From assembly GCF_013375535.1 (NCBI RefSeq), contig NZ_JABXJG010000001.1, positions 1,550,001-1,614,000 on the forward strand: a DNA stretch of 64,000 bases, read 5' to 3'. Position 1 is the stretch's first letter. Every line of letters begins with the position of its first letter. Under the pieces are notes generated by a model, which was not told the origin of the DNA, did no database searches, and worked only from the letters and a program-made list of their open reading frames with translations. The position numbers and the translations under genes were made by a program. Source of the stretch: Sphingobium sp. 15-1 (GTDB taxonomy: Bacteria; Pseudomonadota; Alphaproteobacteria; Sphingomonadales; Sphingomonadaceae). Positions 18,621-27,768 of the stretch are shown in pieces.

Positions 18621-19547
18621 GTGCAACTCAGCCATTTTGATCTCAACCTGCTTCGCGCACTCGACATCCTGCTGACGGAACGCAATGTCACCCGCGCCGC
18701 CGAGCGGCTTTTCATCACGCAGCAGGCGGCCAGCAGCGCCTTGCAGCGGCTGCGGCGGCATTTTGACGATGAATTGCTCACGCGTGTCGGCCGGCATCTG
18801 GAACTGACGCCGCTGGCGCATTCCCTGGTCGTGCCCGTGCGCGAAGCTTTGCTCATGGTGCAGACGGCGCTCGACACGCGCCCGTATTTCGACCCCGCCA
18901 CCGCCCGTTACGAATGCCGCATCGCCATGAGCGACTATTGCCTGCATGTCGTGCTGCCCCATCTGCTTCGCTATCTCACCGTCAATGCGCCGGGCGTCCA
19001 GTGCGCGGTGGAGCCGCTTACCCATGCCAGTTTCGAGCGGCTGGAAATGGGCGAGCTCGACTTCTGCCTGACGGCGCACGACCTTCGCCTCTACGGCTCG
19101 CACAGTCCCAGCAAGCACATTAGGCAAATGCCGGTGTTCCGCGACGACTTCGTCTGCGTGGCTGACCCGGAGCATGTCGACATTCTGAACGGCATGTCGC
19201 TTTCGGCCTATCGCAAGGCCCGGCACAACAAGGTCGAATTCGGCGCGGGCGTCCAGACCATCGTCGAACAGGCGTGGGCCGCGACCAAGACCCGCTTCGA
19301 TATAGCGGCCAAGGTTCCCAATTTCGCCGCCCAACTGTTCATGCTGCCCGGCACGCCGCTTGTCGCGACCGCGCAGCGGCGGCTTGCGAACACGCTCGCG
19401 CCGCGCCTGGGCCTTGCGGTCGCTGAATGTCCGCTCAAGATCGAGCAGCTTCAGGAATTGCTGTTCTGGCACGAACGGACGGAGCAGGACCCTGGCCGCA
19501 TCTTCATTCGGCAAGCGGTTGCCCAGATCACCAAGGAACTGGGCTGA
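18621..19547 (+). CDS. LysR-family regulator (NodD-like) of the catabolic cluster
   Basis: 308 residues from the GTG at 18621, chosen because GGAGAGG lies a few bases upstream and the extra 20 residues from the ATG at 18561 run through a tandem repeat. The helix-turn-helix is L-D-L-N/F-D-L-N-L-L-R-A-L-D-I-L-L-T-E-R-N-V-T-R-A-A with Q-Q-A-A-S-S-A-L-Q-R-L following; the substrate domain has R-Y-E-C-R-I-A-M-S-D-Y, as in NodD/LinR-type regulators of aromatic catabolism. It is co-directional with the cluster it precedes by 123 bases and probably senses the pathway substrate or an intermediate. Confidence 0.9.
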   Translation: MQLSHFDLNLLRALDILLTERNVTRAAERLFITQQAASSALQRLRRHFDDELLTRVGRHLELTPLAHSLVVPVREALLMVQTALDTRPYFDPATARYECRIAMSDYCLHVVLPHLLRYLTVNAPGVQCAVEPLTHASFERLEMGELDFCLTAHDLRLYGSHSPSKHIRQMPVFRDDFVCVADPEHVDILNGMSLSAYRKARHNKVEFGAGVQTIVEQAWAATKTRFDIAAKVPNFAAQLFMLPGTPLVATAQRRLANTLAPRLGLAVAECPLKIEQLQELLFWHERTEQDPGRIFIRQAVAQITKELG

Positions 19548-19560
19548 AGGCCGTTTCAGA

Positions 19561-19581
19561 GGCACAAATATGATTTGTGCC
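19561..19581. promoter_or_regulatory. Perfect 9+3+9 palindrome, candidate operator of the catabolic operon
   Basis: Arms ggcacaaat and atttgtgcc are exact inverted repeats around a three-base centre. The site lies 13 bases after the lysR stop and 90 bases before the TonB receptor start, where a LysR binding site would be expected. No second copy was noticed in the cluster. Confidence 0.55.
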
Positions 19582-19632
19582 AGACATCGGCCGATATAGT
19601 TTCTCAACGACCCCGGTGAGGCTCATGCTTTC

Positions 19633-19662
19633 CCTCACAAGACGCAAACAGCGTTCGTGAGG
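19633..19662 (+). promoter_or_regulatory. Leader hairpin overlapping the TonB receptor ribosome-binding site
   Basis: Arms cctcac (19633) and gtgagg (19657), with an inner acgc/gcgt pairing. The right arm runs into the GAGGAGGGG Shine-Dalgarno of the receptor gene, so the structure could influence translation. Confidence 0.35.
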
Positions 19663-19670
19663 AGGGGAAG

Positions 19671-21815
19671 ATGAAGCCATCCACTTATGTCCATTTTCTT
19701 GCCGGGGCGGCCATGCTCGCCTGGACCGGCACGGCTTGCGCCCAGTCGCGGGAAAGTGGCGAAGCCGCCGCCCCGGCGGACGCCGCCGACATCATCGTCA
19801 CCGCGCAGAAGCGCTCTGAAAGCGTGCAGGATGTTCCCATCGCGGTCTCCGCGATCGGCGGCGCGGCGCTGGACCGCATGGGCATCAGCAATCCCTTGCA
19901 GCTTGGCGCGACGGTGCCGAACTTCAACCTTCAGACCAACAGCGGCGTCACCTATATCTATTTGCGCGGGGTCGGGAACAACTTCCTGGGCCTCGGCATC
20001 GACAGCAACGTCGCCTACCACGCCAACGGCGTCTACATCGCCCGCCCCCGTGCGCAGGTCGCCAGCTATTTCGACGTCGACCGGGTCGAGGTGGTGCGCG
20101 GACCGCAGGGCGACCTTTACGGCCGCAACGCCACGGGCGGGTCGATCAACATCATCAGCCGCAAGCCGACGCAGGATGTGAGCGCCAATCTGAGCGTCGA
20201 TGTCGGCAATTACGGACTGGTGCAGGGCGAATTCGGCGTCGGCGGCGCGGTCGTTCCCGGCAAGATCGCCGTGCGCGCGGCGGCCTTCTTCATCGACCGC
20301 GGCGGCTATGGCAAGAATGAGGCGACCGGCAGGGACATCGACACCCGCAAGGAACAGGCCGCCCGCGTCACGCTGGAACTGACCCCCACGGAAAGATTGA
20401 GCGTCGAAGTCATCGCGGACTATTTCCACGCCAACGACAGCTTCGGCGTCGTGCATCAGGCGGGCGGCGCCCTGCCGGGCGTTCCCACCTATGCGGAGTC
20501 GCTGGGAAACCGGCCCGGCGACATCCGCAATGTCGTGGCGGGCCTCGCCCCCCGTCGCCGCGTGCGGGCCTGGGGGGTGCAGGGCACGGCCAATCTCGAC
20601 CTGTCCGACACCGTCTCGCTCCGCTCCATCACCGCCTATCGCAAGTCGCGCTTCACCGCGCTTGACGAATTGATCGGCACCAATCCTTCGCAGGCCGCGA
20701 TCAGCCAGCTCGAAGCGCAGCATCAATTCAGCGAAGAAGTCCAATTGCTCGCATCGGGCAACCGATGGGACTTCATCCTGGGCGGCTATTACTTCACGGA
20801 GAGCGTCGACGGCTTCATCAGCATCCCGCTCTATTTCGCGCCGGGCGCGCTGTTCGATCAGCGCGGGACAGGCGACACCAAGGCCTATGCCGCCTTCGCC
20901 CATGGATCGTGGGAATTTATCGATCGGCTGAAGCTCATCCTGGGCGCGCGCTACAGCCATGAAAAGCGCGGGTCCGAAGGCTCCTTCATCGCCGGTTTCG
21001 GCGCCATCCCGACCGGCGGCGACAAGAGCTTCAACGCCTTCACGCCCAAGGCGACGCTGCAATTCGAGCCGACCCGCGACCTCAGCATCTATGCGGGCAT
21101 ATCGAAGGGCTTCAAGAGCGGCGGCTTCACGATCGGTGTGCCCGGCCCCGGCACCGATCCGGAAACGCTGCTAAGCTATGAGGTAGGCATCAAGGCGCAA
21201 TTGTTCGACCGCCGCCTGACCGCCAACATCGCGGCCTTCTGGTACGATTATAAGGATCTGGTCGTGACCAAGATCGTCGGCGCGTCGACGATCGACGAAA
21301 ATGCCGCCAAGGCGACGATCAAGGGCATAGAGGCGGAGATCACGGCGCGGCCGACCGATCGACTGCGCATCGACCTGTCGGTGGGCCTGCTCGACGCGAC
21401 CTATGACAGCTATCTCACGCCCGATCCGCTGAACCCCGGCGCGGGGCCGCAATCGCTGGCGGGCAATCGCCTGCCGGGATCGTCCAAATATACGGCGCGG
21501 GCGGGCGCGCAGTACGACATTCCCGTCGGCAATCGGGCGAAGGTGACGCTCAGCGGCGACGCCATGTTCTCCGGGAACATGTTCTTCGATCCCTATGAGC
21601 ATCGGGCGGCGTACCAACCATCCTACGAGATCTACAATGCGTCGATCAGCTTCGACAGCGGCGCGGGCTGGAGCGTCACCGCCTGGGGCCGCAACCTGGC
21701 GAACAAGACGGTGATCTCCAACCAACTGATCTCCGCCGATTTCTGGGGCTACCCCCGGCTCACCTATCTGCGCGACCCGCGAACCTATGGCGTGTCGCTC
21801 AAGACCACCTTCTGA
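19671..21815 (+). CDS. TonB-dependent receptor, first gene of the catabolic run
   Basis: 714 residues, GAGGAGGGG before the ATG. Signal peptide ends near A-C-A-Q. The TonB-box region D-I-I-V-T-A-Q-K-R precedes the plug (V-P-I-A-V-S-A-I, V-Y-I-A-R-P-R, V-R-G-P-Q-G-D-L-Y-G-R-N-A-T-G-G) and a barrel ending Y-G-V-S-L-K-T-T-F with a terminal Phe. Only 15 bases separate it from the VOC gene, so it is most likely the outer-membrane importer of the pathway substrate. The L-Y-G-R-N-A-T-G-G form is common in receptors for plant aromatics in sphingomonads. Confidence 0.92.
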   Translation: MKPSTYVHFLAGAAMLAWTGTACAQSRESGEAAAPADAADIIVTAQKRSESVQDVPIAVSAIGGAALDRMGISNPLQLGATVPNFNLQTNSGVTYIYLRGVGNNFLGLGIDSNVAYHANGVYIARPRAQVASYFDVDRVEVVRGPQGDLYGRNATGGSINIISRKPTQDVSANLSVDVGNYGLVQGEFGVGGAVVPGKIAVRAAAFFIDRGGYGKNEATGRDIDTRKEQAARVTLELTPTERLSVEVIADYFHANDSFGVVHQAGGALPGVPTYAESLGNRPGDIRNVVAGLAPRRRVRAWGVQGTANLDLSDTVSLRSITAYRKSRFTALDELIGTNPSQAAISQLEAQHQFSEEVQLLASGNRWDFILGGYYFTESVDGFISIPLYFAPGALFDQRGTGDTKAYAAFAHGSWEFIDRLKLILGARYSHEKRGSEGSFIAGFGAIPTGGDKSFNAFTPKATLQFEPTRDLSIYAGISKGFKSGGFTIGVPGPGTDPETLLSYEVGIKAQLFDRRLTANIAAFWYDYKDLVVTKIVGASTIDENAAKATIKGIEAEITARPTDRLRIDLSVGLLDATYDSYLTPDPLNPGAGPQSLAGNRLPGSSKYTARAGAQYDIPVGNRAKVTLSGDAMFSGNMFFDPYEHRAAYQPSYEIYNASISFDSGAGWSVTAWGRNLANKTVISNQLISADFWGYPRLTYLRDPRTYGVSLKTTF

Positions 21816-21830
21816 CGACGGAGTGAAATA

Positions 21831-22820
21831 ATGGCGATCACGGGCATCGAATCCCTGATCTATGGTGTGGAGAACATGGCCGAATCCATGCGTTTCTTCA
21901 CGGATTTCGGCTTGCCGCTGGCGGAACAGGGGCAGGATTTCGCCCGGTTCGAGCTGGCCGAAGGGTCAAGCGTGGTGCTGCGCCACCGCGACGACCCGGC
22001 CCTCCCCAAAGGCGCGATAGAGGGCGACGGGGTGCGGCAGATCATCTGGGGCGTGGACGGCGCGCGGTCGCTGGAAGCGCTGGCCACGGGCCTTGCCCTG
22101 GACAGGGAGGTACGCCGCGACGAGACCGGCGCCCTGTTCTTCGACACGCCGTTCGGCATCCCGATGGGATTGCGCGTCTTCAACCGCCAGCCGGTGGTCT
22201 ATGCGCCCGATCCGGTCAATGCGCCGGGCCGCGTCAACCGCCTGAACCAGCATCGCAAATGGCGCGAGCGGGCACGCCCGAAGGTGATCAACCACTCCGT
22301 CTGGGCGGTGCCGGATTATGAAGCGGGCTATGCATTTCTGCGCGACCGGCTGAACTTCCGGCTGTCCGACCATCAATGCCATTTCGGCATGTATCTGCGC
22401 GCCGACGGGTCGAACAATCATCACAGCATCCTGCTGCTGAACGCCAGCGCCCCCTTTCCGGGCATGGACGGCAAGGTGCGCTTCCATCACGCCAATTTCG
22501 GGGTCGAGGATATTGACGAGATCATGATCGGCGCCAACCATATGGCGCGCAAGGGCTGGGAACCTTCCCATCTGGGGCTGGGCCGCCATCGCATCGACAG
22601 CGCGCTCTTCTACTACCTCCCCTGCCCCGCCGGCGGAGAGGCGGAATATGGCGCGGACTCCGACTATGTCGACGACAATTGGGTGCCGCGCGAATGGGTG
22701 ACGCCGCTCTTCGCCTTCTCTCATTTCGTGCATAATCTGCCGCCCTTCCTGAAGGACGAGCCAAGCTGGAACATCCGGTATCTGACCGAAGAAGCGCCGC
22801 GCATCGCGGGGGGAGAATAA
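21831..22820 (+). CDS. Two-domain VOC-superfamily protein, probable type I extradiol dioxygenase
   Basis: 329 residues with two VOC half-barrels (about 1-120 and 150-280). The second domain supplies a possible 2-His-1-Glu metal site: His155 (I-N-H-S-V-W-A-V-P-D), His219 or His220 (F-H-H-A-N-F-G-V-E-D), and Glu272 (G-E-A-E-Y-G). That layout is the one seen in type I extradiol ring-cleavage enzymes. The next gene is a flavin monooxygenase, which could make the diol substrate. Lyase or isomerase activity remains possible in this superfamily. Confidence 0.78.
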   Translation: MAITGIESLIYGVENMAESMRFFTDFGLPLAEQGQDFARFELAEGSSVVLRHRDDPALPKGAIEGDGVRQIIWGVDGARSLEALATGLALDREVRRDETGALFFDTPFGIPMGLRVFNRQPVVYAPDPVNAPGRVNRLNQHRKWRERARPKVINHSVWAVPDYEAGYAFLRDRLNFRLSDHQCHFGMYLRADGSNNHHSILLLNASAPFPGMDGKVRFHHANFGVEDIDEIMIGANHMARKGWEPSHLGLGRHRIDSALFYYLPCPAGGEAEYGADSDYVDDNWVPREWVTPLFAFSHFVHNLPPFLKDEPSWNIRYLTEEAPRIAGGE

Positions 22821-22822
22821 GG

Positions 22823-23962
22823 ATGGGCGCGATCGCCAAAGCACTTGTCATCGGCGGCGGCATCGGCGGCCTGGTCGCCGCCCGCGCCTTGCGGCAACAG
22901 GGCATCGCCGTCGATCTGATCGAACGGGAAGCGGCCTGGACCGTCTATGGCGTGGGCATCATACAGCCCAACAACGCCTTGCGCGCGCTCGACCGGATCG
23001 GCCTGGCGCAACGCTGTCTCGAACAGGGCGGCGCCTTCGACAACTGGCGCATCCACGACGCCGCCGGCCATGTGCTGGCGGACCCGCCGGGACATAATGA
23101 GGCCGCACCGCATCTGCCGCCCAACAATGGCATCACGCGTCCGAAACTGCACGACATTCTGATCGCCGGAGCGCGGGAGGCGGGCGCCGGCATCCGGATG
23201 GGGACGGTCGCGACGGCGCTGCATGACGATGGCGAAGGCGTGGACGTGACCTTCAGCGACGGCGAGACGCGCCGCTACGATCTCGTCATCGGCTATGACG
23301 GCGTATTCTCCGAAACGCGTCGCCTGCTCTTTGGGGAGACATGGCAACCGCGCTTCAACGGCCAGGGCGTGTGGCGCTATAATTTCGAGCGGACCGCCGA
23401 TGTCGACACCGGCATGGTGTTTTTCGGGCCGGATACCAAGGTCGGGCTGGTACCGATGTCACCGACGCGGATGTACATGTTCATCGTGACGGCAGAAGCC
23501 GACAACCGCTGGTATGACGGCCCCTCCGCGGCGGAGGAGATGCGCTCGCGCCTGCGCGGCTATAGCGGCCCGGTCGAGCGGCTGTCGCATCTGATCACCG
23601 ATCCTGCCGGCGTCGTCTACCGGCCGATGATGAATGTCCTGGTGAAGCAAGCCTGGCACAAGGGACGCATTCTGATCGCGGGCGACGCGGCCCATTCCAC
23701 CACGCCGCATCTGGCCCAGGGGGCCGCCATGGCGATCGAGGACGCGGTCCTGCTGGCGGAATTGCTGGGCGGGTCCGCGCCGCTCGACGAAGCGCTCGAC
23801 GGCTTCATGCGGCGCCGCTTCGACCGGGTGAAATATGTCGTCGACACTTGCGACCAGCTCGCGGCCTGGGAGCTGGAGGAATGGAGCGGCGTCCACAATC
23901 CCGGCGCCGATCAGGGCGGATTGCTGCACAATGCGACCGTCGCCCTGATGGCCGACTATTGA
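22823..23962 (+). CDS. FAD-dependent aromatic hydroxylase (salicylate/3-hydroxybenzoate hydroxylase type)
   Basis: 379 residues of the group A flavoprotein monooxygenase family. The N-terminal G-G-G-I-G-G-L-V-A-A-R-A-L is the dinucleotide fold, L-V-I-G-Y-D-G-V-F-S-E-T-R is the D-G motif near residue 155, and I-L-I-A-G-D-A-A-H-S-T-T-P-H is the second FAD contact near residue 285. Such enzymes hydroxylate phenolic acids with NAD(P)H and O2, sometimes with decarboxylation. It starts three bases after the VOC gene and probably makes an ortho- or para-dihydroxy intermediate for it. Confidence 0.88.
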   Translation: MGAIAKALVIGGGIGGLVAARALRQQGIAVDLIEREAAWTVYGVGIIQPNNALRALDRIGLAQRCLEQGGAFDNWRIHDAAGHVLADPPGHNEAAPHLPPNNGITRPKLHDILIAGAREAGAGIRMGTVATALHDDGEGVDVTFSDGETRRYDLVIGYDGVFSETRRLLFGETWQPRFNGQGVWRYNFERTADVDTGMVFFGPDTKVGLVPMSPTRMYMFIVTAEADNRWYDGPSAAEEMRSRLRGYSGPVERLSHLITDPAGVVYRPMMNVLVKQAWHKGRILIAGDAAHSTTPHLAQGAAMAIEDAVLLAELLGGSAPLDEALDGFMRRRFDRVKYVVDTCDQLAAWELEEWSGVHNPGADQGGLLHNATVALMADY

Positions 23963-23975
23963 GGGGAGCCGAGCC

Positions 23976-25004
23976 ATGTCCTTTCTGCGCAATTGCTGGT
24001 ATGTCGCGGCATGGGACGATGAAGTCGCCGCCGAAGGCAGCATCCATCGCCGCATCCTGAACGAAGACATATTGCTGGCGCGCGACGCGCAAGGCGTGGT
24101 CCGCGCGATGCGCAACCGCTGCCCGCATCGTTTCGCGCCGCTCAGCATGGGGGAGCGAACCGGCGACGTCATCGAATGCCCCTATCACGGGCTGCGCTTC
24201 GATCTGGAAGGACGGTGCGTCCACAACCCGCATGGCGACGGCAGGATACCGCCCAACGCGAAGGTGCAGACCTATCCGATCGCGATGCGGCACATGCTGC
24301 TGTGGATATGGATGGGCGATCCGGCGAAGGCCGACGACGACGCCATTCCGGAACTGAAGGGGCTCGATCCCGACCGCTTCGCCATCAACAAGGGGTATAT
24401 GCACACGCCCGTCAATTACGAATATATGACGGACAATATCATGGACCTCGGCCATATCGAATTCCTGCATCGCGGCCTGCTGGGCAGCGAAGCGGTGCTC
24501 TCCGCGGAGATCGACGTGCGGCAGGAGGGCAATGTCGTCCATTCCAACCGCCTTACCCGCAACGAGATGCTGCCCGGCGCGCTGGAGGCGCTGTACCAAA
24601 CAGGCGGCAAGCCGGTCGACCGCTGGCTGGACGTGGTCTGGCATGCCCCCGCGAACATGCAGCTCGTCGTCGGGGTGACGGATGCGGGCGGGGCCGAGCG
24701 GGTCGGCAAGGAAACGCCCGGCGTCCACCTCATGACGCCGGAGACGGAAAGCTCGACCCATTATTTCTGGTCGAACGCCCGCGATTTCCGGCGCGACGAC
24801 GCGGAACTCCACCAGGCCCTGGAGCGCGGCTTCGAACTTGCCTTCGAACATCAGGACAAGCCGATGATCGTCGCCCAGCACGCCGCCATCGACGGCGAAG
24901 ATTTCTGGGACCTCCAGCCCGTCATTCTGGAGGGCGACGCCGGCGCGATCCGCGCCCGGCGCATCCTGCGCAAACTCATACGCGAAGAAGAGGCTGCCCG
25001 ATAA
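23976..25004 (+). CDS. Rieske non-heme iron oxygenase, VanA-like (first copy)
   Basis: 342 residues. The Rieske [2Fe-2S] ligands are C49-x-H51 and C68-x-x-H71 (N-R-C-P-H and C-P-Y-H-G-L). The mononuclear iron region is D-N-I-M-D-L-G-H-I-E-F-L-H. The start M-S-F-L-R-N-C-W-Y-V-A-A-W is typical of the vanillate demethylase/dicamba monooxygenase group, which remove O-methyl groups or hydroxylate single rings. The final base overlaps the start of the BKACE gene. No reductase or ferredoxin gene is adjacent. Confidence 0.9.
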   Translation: MSFLRNCWYVAAWDDEVAAEGSIHRRILNEDILLARDAQGVVRAMRNRCPHRFAPLSMGERTGDVIECPYHGLRFDLEGRCVHNPHGDGRIPPNAKVQTYPIAMRHMLLWIWMGDPAKADDDAIPELKGLDPDRFAINKGYMHTPVNYEYMTDNIMDLGHIEFLHRGLLGSEAVLSAEIDVRQEGNVVHSNRLTRNEMLPGALEALYQTGGKPVDRWLDVVWHAPANMQLVVGVTDAGGAERVGKETPGVHLMTPETESSTHYFWSNARDFRRDDAELHQALERGFELAFEHQDKPMIVAQHAAIDGEDFWDLQPVILEGDAGAIRARRILRKLIREEEAAR

Positions 25005-25930
25005 TGGCCAAAGTCATCATTTCCTGCGCCGTCACCGGCAGCGCCCATGTGCCCAGCATGTCCGAGGCCCTGCCGATCACGCCCGAAGACATCGCCGCGG
25101 AATCGATCGCGGCGGCGCAGGCGGGCGCCGCCATCCTGCACCTGCACGCCCGCATGGCGGAGGATGGCCGGCCGACCGGCGATCCGGAAGTCTACAACCG
25201 CTTCCTTCCCGTCATCAAGCAGGCGACCGACGCGGTGGTCAACATCACAACGGGCGGCGCGATCACCATGACAGTTGCGGAGCGGCTGGCGGCGGCAGCG
25301 AAGTTCAAGCCGGAACTGTGTTCGCTCAACATGGGATCGATCAACTTCGCCTTCTTCCCCGCCGCGAACCGGATTCAGACCTGGAAACATGATTGGGAGG
25401 AAGCCTATGTCCGGGGCTCGGAAGACTATATCTTCCGCAACACTTTCCGCGACATCGCCTATATATTGGAAACATTGTCGGACGCGGGCACCCGGTTCGA
25501 ACATGAATGCTATGATGTGGGGCATCTCTACAATCTCGCCCATTTCCTGGATCGCGGCCTGGTGAAGCCCGGTTTCTTCGTGCAGATGGTGTTCGGCATA
25601 TTGGGCGGGATCGGCCCCGATCTCGACAATCTCATGTTCATGAAGCAGACCTGCGACCGGCTGTTCGGCAAGGACAGCTATCAATGGTCGGTGCTGGCGG
25701 CGGGCCGGCACCAGATGCCCTTCTTGACGCAAGCGGCGCTGCTGGGCGGGCATGTGCGCGTCGGCCTGGAGGACAGCCTGTTCATCGAACGCGGCGTGCT
25801 GGCCGTTTCCAACGCCCAGCAGGTCGAGAAGGTGAAGCGCATCCTGGCCGAAATGGGTCATGAAGCCGCCACCCCCGCTGAAGCCCGCACCATGCTGGGC
25901 CTCAAGGGCGGCGACAGGGTGGAGTTCTGA
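25004..25930 (+). CDS. Beta-keto acid cleavage enzyme (BKACE, Kce/DUF849 family)
   Basis: 308 residues from the ATG at 25004, which overlaps the previous stop by one base. The BKACE zinc motif H-L-H-A-R gives His46 and His48, the same numbers as in characterised Kce, and the conserved acidic V-G-L-E-D-S-L supplies Glu256. Also typical are the start I-I-S-C-A-V-T-G-S and V-N-I-T-T-G-G. The family condenses a beta-keto acid with acetyl-CoA, giving acetoacetyl-CoA and a new CoA ester, so it predicts that the pathway makes a beta-keto acid. The specific substrate is unknown. Confidence 0.9.
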   Translation: MAKVIISCAVTGSAHVPSMSEALPITPEDIAAESIAAAQAGAAILHLHARMAEDGRPTGDPEVYNRFLPVIKQATDAVVNITTGGAITMTVAERLAAAAKFKPELCSLNMGSINFAFFPAANRIQTWKHDWEEAYVRGSEDYIFRNTFRDIAYILETLSDAGTRFEHECYDVGHLYNLAHFLDRGLVKPGFFVQMVFGILGGIGPDLDNLMFMKQTCDRLFGKDSYQWSVLAAGRHQMPFLTQAALLGGHVRVGLEDSLFIERGVLAVSNAQQVEKVKRILAEMGHEAATPAEARTMLGLKGGDRVEF

Positions 25931-25932
25931 CC

Positions 25933-26709
25933 ATGGCGCGCCAGATCGTCGATCTTTCCATCTATCTGGAAAATGATGTGATTTCGGACCCGGCGCCGTT
26001 CCGGCCAAAAATCGAATATATCGACCACAAAATGTCGGTGCCCGAACTGGCGAGCTTCTTCCCCGGTCTTCAGCCCCAGGACCTGCCCGACGGAGAAGCC
26101 TGGGCGATCGAGCGGATCGAGCTGATCACCCATAACGGCACCCATCTCGACGCGCCCTATCATTATGCGTCGACCATGGATAAGGGCGAGCGCGCCATCA
26201 CCATCGACGAAGTGCCGCTCGACTGGTGCTTCCAGCCGGGCGTGAAGCTGGACTTCCGCCATTTCGACGACGGCTATGTCGTGACCGCCGCCGATGTCGA
26301 GGCCGAACTGGATCGGATCGGGCACAGCCTCTCGCCGCTGGAAATCGTCGTCGTCAACACGTCGGCCGGCAAGCGATACGGGCGGGACGATTATGTGACC
26401 GCAGGCTGCGGCATGGGATATGCCGCGACCATGTACCTGCTGGAGCGCGGCGTGCGCCTGACCGGCACCGACGGATGGAGCTGGGACGCGCCCTTCGTCC
26501 ACACAAGGGAGAAATATCTGGAGACCGGCAATGCCGGGCTGATCTGGGAAGGGCATAAGGCCGGGCGCGACATTGGTTACTGCCATCTGGAAAAGCTGCA
26601 CAATCTCGAAGCGCTGCCCTCCACCGGATTCACCATCGCCTGCTTCCCCATGAAGATCCGCGCGGCGTCGGCCGGCTGGACCCGCGCCGTCGCCATTTTG
26701 GAGGATTGA
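25933..26709 (+). CDS. Cyclase-family (kynurenine-formamidase-like) metal hydrolase
   Basis: 258 residues. The metal motif H67-N-G-T-H-L-D-A-P-Y-H matches the H-x-G-T-H-x-D-x-P-x-H signature of the cyclase/arylformamidase superfamily. Members hydrolyse amides, lactones or ring-open products. The gene begins two bases after the BKACE stop and the next starts right after it. In this setting it probably hydrolyses a ring-cleavage product or lactone; that is inference. Confidence 0.87.
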   Translation: MARQIVDLSIYLENDVISDPAPFRPKIEYIDHKMSVPELASFFPGLQPQDLPDGEAWAIERIELITHNGTHLDAPYHYASTMDKGERAITIDEVPLDWCFQPGVKLDFRHFDDGYVVTAADVEAELDRIGHSLSPLEIVVVNTSAGKRYGRDDYVTAGCGMGYAATMYLLERGVRLTGTDGWSWDAPFVHTREKYLETGNAGLIWEGHKAGRDIGYCHLEKLHNLEALPSTGFTIACFPMKIRAASAGWTRAVAILED

Positions 26710-27768
26710 ATGGCACAACCCTATAATCCCCTGCGCGACTGGCGGGTCGATCCCGCGCTGATCCGCCATATCGGGCATGACCTGCAACGGCCCGAATGCA
26801 TATTGGCGGAGGCGGACGGCACGTTATGGAGCGCGGATGCGCGTGGCGGCGTCATGCGCATCGCGCCCGACGGCAGCCAGCGCCTGATCGTTCAGCAGGC
26901 CGACCCCCATTTCAACGTCGCCGCCGATGCCGCGGGCAGCCTGCTGCGCGGCACGCTGCCCAACGGACTCGCCTTCACGCGCAACGGCGACATCGCGATC
27001 GCCAATTTCGGCACAGACCGGCTGGAGATCATGACCCGCGATGGGCAGACCCGCGTGCTCGCGGACAGGATCGACGGCAGTCCAATGGGCAAGGTCAACT
27101 TCGTGCTGCGGGACAGCCGCGATCGCCTGTGGGTCACTGTCTCCACCCGCGTCAATCCGTGGAGCGACGCGGTCACGCCGGCGCTGGCCGACGGCTATAT
27201 CTGCCTGATCGACGAGCGCGGCGCGCGGATCGTCGCGGACGGGTTCCACTTCACCAACGAAATCCGCCTCGATGCGGAGGAGGAGTGGCTCTACGTCGCG
27301 GAAACGACGGGCAAGCGGGTGTCCCGCCTGCGCGTTCAGCCCGACGGATCGCTCACTGACCGCGAAGTCTACGGCCCCTCCAGCCTGGGCGACGGCGCAA
27401 TCGACGGCATCGCCTTCGACGCTTTCGGCAATCTCTGGGCGACGATGATCTTCGCTGACCGGCTGGTGGCGATCACGCCGGAAGGCGATGCGATCGAGCT
27501 GCTCAACGATGGCGATCCGGTCGCCACGGCGCGCTTCGAGGCGGCTTTCGCTTCCGGCAATCCCGTCGATTTCGACACGCTGATGGCGTGCGGCGGCACG
27601 ATCTGTCCCTGGCTGGCGAGCATCACCTTTGGAGGACCGGATTTGCGCACCGTTCACCTCGGCGGCCTGCGCGCCACCAGCATCGCCGCCTTCGACAGCC
27701 CGGTCGCGGGTCTGCCGATGGTGCATTGGCATGAGCGCGCGACCGGCAACCGGGGAGGGAATGGATGA
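26710..27768 (+). CDS. SMP-30/gluconolactonase-like beta-propeller hydrolase
   Basis: 352 residues with repeated propeller blades (G-T-L-W-S-A-D-A-R-G-G, F-T-R-N-G-D-I-A-I-A-N-F-G, D-R-L-W-V-T-V-S, F-G-N-L-W-A-T-M). The family are calcium- or zinc-dependent lactonases and related hydrolases. It begins directly after the cyclase gene and overlaps the next gene by four bases. An enol-lactone hydrolase role fits the pathway but is not shown by the sequence. C-terminal C-G-G-T-I-C-P-W-L-A-S-I-T-F-G-G-P is typical of the SMP-30 branch. Confidence 0.85.
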   Translation: MAQPYNPLRDWRVDPALIRHIGHDLQRPECILAEADGTLWSADARGGVMRIAPDGSQRLIVQQADPHFNVAADAAGSLLRGTLPNGLAFTRNGDIAIANFGTDRLEIMTRDGQTRVLADRIDGSPMGKVNFVLRDSRDRLWVTVSTRVNPWSDAVTPALADGYICLIDERGARIVADGFHFTNEIRLDAEEEWLYVAETTGKRVSRLRVQPDGSLTDREVYGPSSLGDGAIDGIAFDAFGNLWATMIFADRLVAITPEGDAIELLNDGDPVATARFEAAFASGNPVDFDTLMACGGTICPWLASITFGGPDLRTVHLGGLRATSIAAFDSPVAGLPMVHWHERATGNRGGNG

